Source of the DNA: Ignavibacteriales bacterium
Lineage (GTDB): Bacteria; Bacteroidota; Ignavibacteria; UBA10030
Direction: 5' to 3'
Assembly: GCA_016207365.1 (NCBI GenBank)
Contig: JACQPU010000085.1
Coordinates: forward strand, 1 to 14,669
DNA: 14,669 bases
How positions within the stretch are numbered: the first letter of the stretch is position 1; each line of letters opens with the position of its first letter. This document shows, piece after piece, positions 7,779 to 13,211 of the stretch. The notes under the pieces were generated by a model. That model saw only the letters and a list, made by a program, of their open reading frames with translations. It did no database searches and had not been told where the DNA came from. Made by a program: the position numbers and the translations under genes.

Positions 7779-8444
7779 ATGCCGGAATTCATTCCTCTGC
7801 CGTACACGTCGTTATCCGAAGAAGAACAGTTTCGCAGGGCAAGGGAATTCTACGAGTTGTGTGCGGTCCGCCGAACTGTCCGGGAATTTTCTGACCGGCC
7901 AGTTTCCCGTGAAATGCTGATGTATCTTCTCAAGACAGCAGGTACAGCGCCGTCAGGCGCCAACCGTCAACCGTGGCGATTTGTTATTGTCACTGATTGG
8001 GAAACCAAGCGCAAAATCCGGTTGGCCGCGGAAAAGGAGGAGAAAGAGAGTTACGAGGAAAGGATGCCAGACCAATGGTTGAAGGACCTGGAGGCTCTTG
8101 GAACGGATTGGCACAAGGAATTCCTCGAAATCGCCCCGGCGTTGATTGTGGTATTTGGGGTGAATTACGATCTTGAAGGCGGAACCGTTCACAAGAATTA
8201 CTACGTCAAGGAATCTGTCGGCATCGCGGTGGGCTTTCTTCTGGCGGCAATCCATCAGGCGGGTTTGGTTTCCCTCACACACACGCCCAGTCCCATGAAT
8301 TTTCTGCAAGAGATCCTTGGGCGGCCGGAAAACGAGCGGCCATTTCTCCTGCTTCCCGTCGGTTATCCTGCTCTTGATGCCAGAGTCCCGGCCATTGGTC
8401 GCAAGAAACCTGAAGAATTCATTCTTTGGTACCGATCGCCATGA
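7779..8444 (+). CDS. Nitroreductase-fold flavoprotein, iodotyrosine deiodinase-like
   Basis: 221 aa from ATG at 7779 (GGAGAG 8 nt upstream; an earlier in-frame ATG at 7752 has no good site). FMN-binding nitroreductase hallmarks: 'RRTVREFSDRPV' (31-42), 'GTAPSGANRQPW' (55-66) and 'LLLPVGYPA' (190-198). Within this superfamily it resembles iodotyrosine deiodinase (IYD) rather than NfsB or BluB: the active-site lid is present and the three residues that in IYD grip the amino-acid part of halotyrosine are conserved with exact spacing, Glu88, Tyr92 and Lys113 (human Glu157, Tyr161, Lys182), as is the 'THTPSPM' loop (167-173). The likely reaction is reductive removal of halogen from halogenated tyrosine or a related zwitterionic phenol; the natural bacterial substrate is unknown. 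No signal peptide. Its stop overlaps the next gene's start (ATGA). Confidence 0.92.
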   Translation: MPEFIPLPYTSLSEEEQFRRAREFYELCAVRRTVREFSDRPVSREMLMYLLKTAGTAPSGANRQPWRFVIVTDWETKRKIRLAAEKEEKESYEERMPDQWLKDLEALGTDWHKEFLEIAPALIVVFGVNYDLEGGTVHKNYYVKESVGIAVGFLLAAIHQAGLVSLTHTPSPMNFLQEILGRPENERPFLLLPVGYPALDARVPAIGRKKPEEFILWYRSP

Positions 8445-9142
8445 AGCTTGCAATTCTCTCCGACATTCATTCGAACTTCGAAGCCCTCACGGCAGCACTG
8501 GAGATCGTCAAGCAATCGGACGTTGACGAGATTGTCTGTCTTGGCGACGTTGTCGGATATGGGGCAAATCCGAACGAATGTATTGAACTTGTCCAACGCC
8601 GTTGTTCACTGGTTTTAATGGGGAATCACGATCAGGCGGCTGTAGCTCTTGAAATGGCGGAGTATTTCACGACTCATGCACGGAGTGCGGCGCATTGGAC
8701 CGCCGGGCAATTGACGCCGGAACACGGAGCCTACCTGCGCGGGCTTCCTTATACCGGTGAGCGCAATGGCGTTTTCCTCGTCCACGCGTCTCCTTGGGAA
8801 CCGGTGGAATGGCACTATATTCTTTCCGGATATGACGCCCGGAAGGCTTTTAAACATTTTGCGGAGCGAATTTGCTTCGTGGGTCATTCCCACATCGCGG
8901 GGGTTTTTGCCGAGACATCCAGGGCGAGAACCGTTGGGCGGGATGACCGTTTTATTGTCAATGTCGGAAGCGTGGGGCAGCCGCGCGATGGAAATCCCCG
9001 ATTAAGTTTTGGTATCTTTGATTCCGAGCGGTGGGAGTATGAGAATATCCGGGCCGACTATGATATCGACGGTGCACGGCAAAAGATTCTTGACGCGGGA
9101 TTACCCGTGATTCTGGCAGAACGGCTTGTACGAGGGATGTAA
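8441..9142 (+). CDS. YfcE/MJ0936-like metallophosphoesterase
   Basis: 233 aa, cytosolic. All calcineurin-like metal motifs are present: Asp8 and His10 ('SDIHSN'), Asp36 ('GDVVGYG'), Asn62-His63 ('GNHD'), His115 ('VHAS'), and His149 and His151 ('GHSH'). Such enzymes are two-metal phosphodiesterases; 'DVVGYGANPNECIE' is typical of a widespread branch whose substrate is not settled. ATG at 8441 was chosen because it gives the canonical MKLAILSDIH start and overlaps the nitroreductase stop by ATGA, implying coupled translation. An upstream ATG at 8426 would lie deeper in the preceding gene and only add five residues. It converges with the anti-sigma gene, with 12 nt between stop codons and no clear terminator. 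Confidence 0.93.
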   Translation: MKLAILSDIHSNFEALTAALEIVKQSDVDEIVCLGDVVGYGANPNECIELVQRRCSLVLMGNHDQAAVALEMAEYFTTHARSAAHWTAGQLTPEHGAYLRGLPYTGERNGVFLVHASPWEPVEWHYILSGYDARKAFKHFAERICFVGHSHIAGVFAETSRARTVGRDDRFIVNVGSVGQPRDGNPRLSFGIFDSERWEYENIRADYDIDGARQKILDAGLPVILAERLVRGM

Positions 9143-9154
9143 AAAGGCGAAGGC

Positions 9155-9982
9155 TTACCGGCTCGATGTGAGGAGTGCGAGCATCCTCTCCTTGTTCATC
9201 GTTGAAACTGCGGCGCACAGCGTCTCATTCTCAGTCCAGAGAACAACATTGCAGTGTGAATGCTGTGGATCGGTGTACCATCCTGTTTCTGCAAGCGATT
9301 TTCTGGCGGCAGGGGGAAGGGAAAAGGTTGATCCAGGCTGGGCGCTGTTCTTGTTGACTTCAAGCACATAGAGAATATCGTCTCCACGCTTATATACGAT
9401 GTGTGCTTGCTTTGCCCCCTCATACGAGTTCACCACAGCTCCGTACCAGTCACAACTATCGTCCGCCGGAACGCTTACCGCAAAATCGATTTCTTGTTCT
9501 TCGAAGTAACCGATGAGGATGTCAGGATAACAGGCCACCATGGAGGGTTTCAAGTCGCCTGATCGCACGAGAGAGAAATTCTGCACGGAGCGGTTGATAA
9601 CATCGTTTGGGGCGGTGTGGGCAAAATCATCATCGCTTACTGTTCGCGGAAAATTCAAAATGATAAGCAGAATAGCGGCTGCCAGTCCTGTGATGGCGAC
9701 CGGCCCGAATGCGCGGGAGGAAGCAAAGGATGTGAAGGGACCACCTGATACGGATTTTGCTTCATGCGCAATCGCTGTCAGTACGGCCGAGCGGACAGGT
9801 TCCGGGGCGGCGGTGCGTCTGAATCTGGACCGGATGATTTCCTTGGTGAGGAGCTGGATTTCGTACTCATTTCTGCAGACCTGGCAAAGATCAAAGTGTC
9901 CGAACATTGCCGCGCGAACATGCTCCGGGAGATCCCGATCAATGAGATCGAGGAGATAATCCTGTACTTGATGACAATTCAA
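9155..9982 (-). CDS. Membrane-anchored zinc anti-sigma factor
   Basis: 275 aa if it starts at TTG 9982, which gives the typical zf-HC2 opening MNCHQVQDYLL with AGGAG 11 nt away. The next in-frame TTG at 9991 adds three residues, but its spacing to AGGAG is only 2 nt. No ATG fits. Zinc-binding anti-sigma (ZAS) motif: His29-x3-Cys33-x2-Cys36, with Cys3/His4 as likely further ligand(s). A single membrane helix spans about 93-111. The outer domain (112-275) is unlike anything I can name and contains four cysteines (151, 177, 244, 256), which could form disulphides in an oxidising periplasm. It follows the ECF sigma gene by 25 nt. The expected job is to hold that sigma factor inactive at the membrane until a signal; RseP at 3223-4536 could take part in its release (inference). 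Confidence 0.88.
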   Translation of the reverse strand: MNCHQVQDYLLDLIDRDLPEHVRAAMFGHFDLCQVCRNEYEIQLLTKEIIRSRFRRTAAPEPVRSAVLTAIAHEAKSVSGGPFTSFASSRAFGPVAITGLAAAILLIILNFPRTVSDDDFAHTAPNDVINRSVQNFSLVRSGDLKPSMVACYPDILIGYFEEQEIDFAVSVPADDSCDWYGAVVNSYEGAKQAHIVYKRGDDILYVLEVNKNSAQPGSTFSLPPAARKSLAETGWYTDPQHSHCNVVLWTENETLCAAVSTMNKERMLALLTSSR

Positions 9983-10016
9983 CGCTGACAATTCTCCTGC
10001 TACATCATTGTAGTAA

Positions 10017-10613
10017 TCAATCGTTTGGCACTATTCCCTGTTTTTTTGCGTACTCAAGAAGCTTTGCCTGTAGAAGCTTGCGTCCGCGATGCAGTCTTGA
10101 TCGCACGGTTCCTATCGGTCTATCGATGAATTCGGCGATCTCTTCGTAGGTCAATCCCTCGATATCGCAGAGGATGACCACTGTTCTGAAATCTTCCGGA
10201 AGGCTCTCCAGAGCTTTCGCTACCTCGTCGCCGAGAAGATTTCTGTACAACTTTTCCTGAAGATCGTTGGTGTCTTTGTACTCCGCCCGGATCGAGTTGT
10301 AGAAATTTTCAACATCCCCGTAATCGACTTTATCCGGCTCCTTGGACTCCTTTCGGTATCGGTTGATGTAGGAGTTCTTCATGATCCGGAACAGCCAGGC
10401 CCGGATGTTGGTCCCCTTTTCGTACTTATCCCAGAAGCGGTAAGCCTTCAGGAAAGTTTCTTGAAGAAGATCACGAGCGTCTTCCTCGTTCCCGGTCGTG
10501 CGGAGCGCGTAATTGTACAGGATGTCCATATGAGGCAGGGCCTCTTTCTGGAAGTCCTCCTGCTTTCGGCGTGTCGAGCGGGAAAGAACCGCTGCCAAGA
10601 CAACTGGGATCAT
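10017..10613 (-). CDS. ECF-family RNA polymerase sigma factor
   Basis: 198 aa. Sigma region 2 spans about 28-92 ('YNYALRTTGNEEDARDLLQE', 'NIRAWLFRIMKNSYINRYRK'), a linker runs 93-125, and region 4 is about 129-183 with the helix-turn-helix 'LTYEEIAEFIDRPIGTVRSR'. The whole protein resembles the SigR/SigH-like RpoE group, often paired with ZAS anti-sigma factors, which fits the gene 25 nt downstream. AAGGCG precedes the ATG by 5 nt. The first 24 residues are an uncharacteristic extension, so a slightly later start is possible. About 136 nt upstream lies a candidate ECF-type promoter (10749-10774), suggesting autoregulation. It should direct transcription of an envelope or thiol-stress regulon; the regulon itself is unknown. 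Confidence 0.95.
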   Translation of the reverse strand: MIPVVLAAVLSRSTRRKQEDFQKEALPHMDILYNYALRTTGNEEDARDLLQETFLKAYRFWDKYEKGTNIRAWLFRIMKNSYINRYRKESKEPDKVDYGDVENFYNSIRAEYKDTNDLQEKLYRNLLGDEVAKALESLPEDFRTVVILCDIEGLTYEEIAEFIDRPIGTVRSRLHRGRKLLQAKLLEYAKKQGIVPND

Positions 10614-10748
10614 GAGTCGCCTTTTTCCTTCTCTGCTGCAGATTGGTCCTCGGACTCATCACTGCCAGCCTGCGGTGCTCGCCTGACCGGTTGTCAAACG
10701 GTGGTCGGATGGGCGACTGCAGTCTGGCGCAAGGCGACCTGCACATTC

Positions 10749-10774
10749 AACAGGAATCCGCTTAAACAAGTTCC
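10749..10774 (-). promoter_or_regulatory. Candidate ECF-type autoregulatory promoter of the sigma operon
   Basis: On the minus strand GGAAC (10774-10770), 18 nt, then GTT (10751-10749), matching the spacing of the SigR-type promoter (GGAAT-N18-GTT); the -35 reads GGAACTT as in RpoE promoters. Transcription would begin near 10740, leaving a leader of about 130 nt before the sigma ATG at 10613. The flanking gap 10614-10872 holds no convincing gene. Confidence 0.4.
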
Positions 10775-10872
10775 GCGGAAAATCTCCATGCAGGTGGTTT
10801 TCCCTTCAAAACAAGGGTGAATCCGGAGAGTTTGCAAAGTACAAAAATAAGCGCTTGTCTGCAACCAAATGC

Positions 10873-12045
10873 TCAGTTCCTTCGTTTTCGCCCAAGCAGT
10901 TCAATGAGATCCTGCTCGGGGAGTGTTTTCTCCAGTTCGATTTCCGTCGAATCGAATCGTATGCCTGTACCGTCGAACTCGCGCAACGCTCCAAACATAC
11001 TCAAGTCGCCAAGATCAACAATTGTTGCTGTGGGTACCACGCGACCGATAGAATCAATTTTCGCATCGATATTGATTCCGATATCGATGACAAGAGGTGG
11101 GACGAAGAAGCCCGCCTTGAAGGTTGCGCCGCGCACGATTATGTCAAACAGATTCTTACCGTTCCGTGGAAGCGATTCGTAGAGTGCCGGGTTGGCCTGC
11201 AGATAGTCTCCCTGGGCAATGGAAAGAAATGCGGAGAGGAGGGCGACGACGTTGGTTGTCCGCAGGTGCATTTTTTCCGGATCATCACGCCATCCGCCGG
11301 ACTCGATGAGAATCGTGCTTGTACCCCACTTTTGAATGTTGTCTCCGAAGGCACGTGGCTCAAACGTGTCGTCGTAGCGGGTAATGTGGCCAGGCACAAG
11401 TGGTTCGATTGCCTGTGCAATGCGGGCGGCGACGAGTCTTGCGCGCTGTTGGGTCGGGGTTTCGGAATTCGGCTCGTCGACCGCAGGCGCAAGGAGAGCT
11501 ATGGCAGCGATTTCCTTTGATTGTCCGACAGTTGATCGTGGCTCCTGGTCGTGGAGATTGAATGCAAAGTCCGGCTGATGGGTGTCGCGGAGATTTTTGA
11601 GGATGAGCGCTTCGGGTGTTGCCAGCCGTAAGGCGTCGCGGTTCATGTCGATCTGCTGAGCAGTTCGACGCTGAAAGCGTTCCGCGCCGTCCGGATTCAG
11701 CATCGGCACGATAAAGAGAGTCAAATGTGAGTGGATCGTCTTGACAACAGGATGATCGGGCGTGAACGTAACAAGGTTCAGGAGGTCAATCAAGGCCATG
11801 GTCGCCGTTGATTCATCGCCGTGCATTTGGGACCACAGGAGGATTTTTGTAGTCCCCGTTCCGTAGGTATAAAGGTGGATTGCGCGTCCTTCCGCTGAAG
11901 ATGCGATGGGTGCGGCGTTGAACTGACCGTGTATTAATAATGGCCGGATCCATTCGAGCATTCGGCTCTGGGGAAAACGACGAGAAGCGATGTCGGCAAG
12001 CCGAAATTTCCGGGCAAGTTCGATGAGATCGGTCTGAGGAGTCAT
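10873..12045 (-). CDS. M14-family zinc carboxypeptidase
   Basis: 390 aa from the first in-frame ATG (12045). Peptidase M14 motifs: zinc ligands His75 and Glu78 ('QMHGDEST'), 'PMLNPDGAERF' (114-124), substrate-binding Asn135-Arg136 ('DMNRD'), third zinc ligand His165 ('NLHDQEP') and catalytic Glu248 ('ILIESGGW'). The C-terminal 100 residues are an extra beta-rich domain. Such enzymes remove C-terminal amino acids or trim cell-wall peptides; the exact substrate is not evident. The ATG has no ribosome-binding site, and the codons just before it (in frame) read H-S-A-N-A-Q, a classic signal-peptidase site, so the true protein is probably exported with a start further upstream. A proper signal-peptide start (ATG at 12101) exists, but in the neighbouring frame. 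Its 19-codon ORF ends at a TGA overlapping ATG 12045 (ATGA). Confidence 0.9.
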   Translation of the reverse strand: MTPQTDLIELARKFRLADIASRRFPQSRMLEWIRPLLIHGQFNAAPIASSAEGRAIHLYTYGTGTTKILLWSQMHGDESTATMALIDLLNLVTFTPDHPVVKTIHSHLTLFIVPMLNPDGAERFQRRTAQQIDMNRDALRLATPEALILKNLRDTHQPDFAFNLHDQEPRSTVGQSKEIAAIALLAPAVDEPNSETPTQQRARLVAARIAQAIEPLVPGHITRYDDTFEPRAFGDNIQKWGTSTILIESGGWRDDPEKMHLRTTNVVALLSAFLSIAQGDYLQANPALYESLPRNGKNLFDIIVRGATFKAGFFVPPLVIDIGINIDAKIDSIGRVVPTATIVDLGDLSMFGALREFDGTGIRFDSTEIELEKTLPEQDLIELLGRKRRN

Positions 12046-12184
12046 CTGGGCATTAGCGGAATGGATAGTAAGAGAAACAATGAGAGGGAGCAGGGTTTCA
12101 TCGGAACAGTCGATTCTCAGAGTCGTGAATCAGATAAACGCAAGAATTCACCGGAAAATCAACCGTCTTGCTGTGCTCCGATTG

Positions 12185-12213
12185 TTGACATTAGACGCCC
12201 CTTTCTTTATATT
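12185..12213 (+). promoter_or_regulatory. Near-consensus sigma-70 promoter of the microcompartment genes
   Basis: TTGACA (12185-12190, perfect), a 17-nt spacer, TATATT (12208-12213, 5 of 6). Transcription should begin near 12220, giving a leader of about 65 nt. This is the best promoter in the window and suggests strong, not tightly activator-dependent, expression. Confidence 0.8.
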
Positions 12214-12222
12214 GGCGGCACT

Positions 12223-12247
12223 TGCTCCCGCTCCTGAAGTGGGAGCA
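12223..12247 (+). promoter_or_regulatory. Hairpin at the 5' end of the BMC leader
   Basis: TGCTCCC (12223-12229), 11-nt loop, GGGAGCA (12241-12247). It starts within a few bases of the predicted transcription start. No U-run follows, so it is not a terminator; it may protect the 5' end of the message. The ribosome-binding site AAGGAG (12271-12276, 8 nt before ATG) is left free. Confidence 0.5.
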
Positions 12248-12284
12248 GCATCCCACGACAATACTTTCGTAAGGAGAACGTTCA

Positions 12285-12578
12285 ATGTCGGACATCTCGC
12301 TGGACGCGCTCGGAATGGTCGAAACCAAGGGACTGGTCGGAGCCATTGAAGCAGCCGATGCGATGGTCAAGGCCGCACGCGTTACGTTGATCGGCAAGGA
12401 GCAGATCGGCGGAGGTTATGTGACAGTGATGGTACGCGGTGACGTGGGTGCTGTCAAGGCTGCAACGGATGCAGGAGCCGCGGCGGCGCAGCGTGTAGGC
12501 GAGCTGGTGTCGGTGCATGTCATTCCGCGTCCGCACAGCGACGTTGAAATGATTCTTCCCAAACGGCCTTCAAAGTAG
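12285..12578 (+). CDS. Microcompartment hexamer shell protein (BMC-H), EutM/PduA-like
   Basis: 97 aa, a single BMC domain of typical size. BMC-H proteins form flat hexamers that tile the protein shell of a bacterial microcompartment, with a central pore passing small polar metabolites. 'DALGMVETKGLVGAIEAADAM' (7-27), the edge lysine Lys29 that zips hexamers together ('AMVKAARV'), pore loop 'KEQIGGGYV' (38-46) and 'VSVHVIPRPH' (75-84) all match EutM/PduA closely; the small glycine-lined pore suits a polar or aldehyde-type metabolite. AAGGAG is 8 nt upstream. It is the first gene after the strong promoter and is followed 57 nt later by a second BMC gene. No pentamer (BMC-P) or enzyme gene is in the window, so the enclosed pathway cannot be named. 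Confidence 0.96.
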   Translation: MSDISLDALGMVETKGLVGAIEAADAMVKAARVTLIGKEQIGGGYVTVMVRGDVGAVKAATDAGAAAAQRVGELVSVHVIPRPHSDVEMILPKRPSK

Positions 12579-12593
12579 TTTTTCCTTCCGGAA

Positions 12594-12622
12594 CCTTGCC
12601 AGGAATTTCCGTCCTGGCAAGG
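12594..12622 (+). promoter_or_regulatory. Intercistronic hairpin between the two BMC genes
   Basis: A perfect 10-bp stem CCTTGCCAGG / CCTGGCAAGG with a 9-nt loop. No U-run follows, so it is unlikely to terminate. The right arm ends in AAGG, which with the next bases (AAGGAA, 12619-12624) is the only Shine-Dalgarno-like sequence before the ATG at 12636. The hairpin could lower translation of the second shell gene or stabilise the upstream message, setting the ratio of the two proteins. Confidence 0.7.
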
Positions 12623-12635
12623 AACCGTTGCTCTC

Positions 12636-13193
12636 ATGATCGACTACGCACTCGGACTCGTTGAAACGAGGGGCCTTGTCGGCGCCATTGAAGCCGCGGA
12701 TGCCATGGTGAAAACCGCCCGTGTGATTCTGATCGGCAAAGAGCGCACTGACCCTGCTTTGATTACTGTGAAAATTGTTGGTGAAACGGCCGCGGTCACC
12801 TCTGCTGTCGAGGCAGGAGCATCTGCGGCACAGCGCGTGGGACAGCTCGTTTCGAAGCATGTCATTCCGCGTCCGGCCGATGGGATGGATGAGCTTATTT
12901 ATGCAAAGGCGTCTCTGACTGAATCTCAGGTTTTGGAACTGTTGGGAGAGTCATCGGAGGAAGGGGATTTGGAGATTGATGCTCTTCCGGAGGAACCGTA
13001 TTCAAAGCCTGCAGGTCTCACGCCTGAGGAAGAGCGGTATTTTGAGAAATTGAGCGGCATGACGGTACATGAGCTTCGGTCACATGCCAGAACTATCGAA
13101 GGGCTTTCCATTTATGGCCGGGAGATTTCGCGGGCGAACAAGAAACAACTTATCGAAGAGCTGATGAAAACGCGGTTTGGGGAACGGTTGTAG
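12636..13193 (+). CDS. BMC-H shell protein with C-terminal SAP/Rho-N-like extension
   Basis: 185 aa, about twice the usual BMC-H size. Residues 3-90 are a BMC domain ('LGLVETRGLVGAIEAADAMV', edge Lys26, 'VSKHVIPRP' at 72-80) clearly related to the preceding protein. The pore loop differs: 'KERTDPALI' (35-43) replaces the Gly-rich 'QIGGG', so the channel should have other size and charge properties. Residues 91-130 are an acidic, Pro/Glu/Ser-rich linker. About 132-179 looks like a helix-extended loop-helix, 'GMTVHELRSHARTIEG' then 'REISRANKKQLIEELM', resembling SAP or Rho N-terminal domains, which bind nucleic acid in other proteins. On a shell protein it may instead bind cargo, another shell protein or a positioning factor (inference). 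The ribosome-binding region lies partly in the intercistronic hairpin. It converges with the barrel gene, 18 nt away. Confidence 0.93.
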   Translation: MIDYALGLVETRGLVGAIEAADAMVKTARVILIGKERTDPALITVKIVGETAAVTSAVEAGASAAQRVGQLVSKHVIPRPADGMDELIYAKASLTESQVLELLGESSEEGDLEIDALPEEPYSKPAGLTPEEERYFEKLSGMTVHELRSHARTIEGLSIYGREISRANKKQLIEELMKTRFGERL

Positions 13194-13211
13194 ATTTCTT
13201 TCCGACAGGCC

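Noticed and set aside
10614..10872. Short open frames in the gap before the sigma gene
   Set aside because: They are low-complexity Arg/Ser/Pro-rich translations with no ribosome-binding site and no family resemblance; the gap reads as regulatory DNA.
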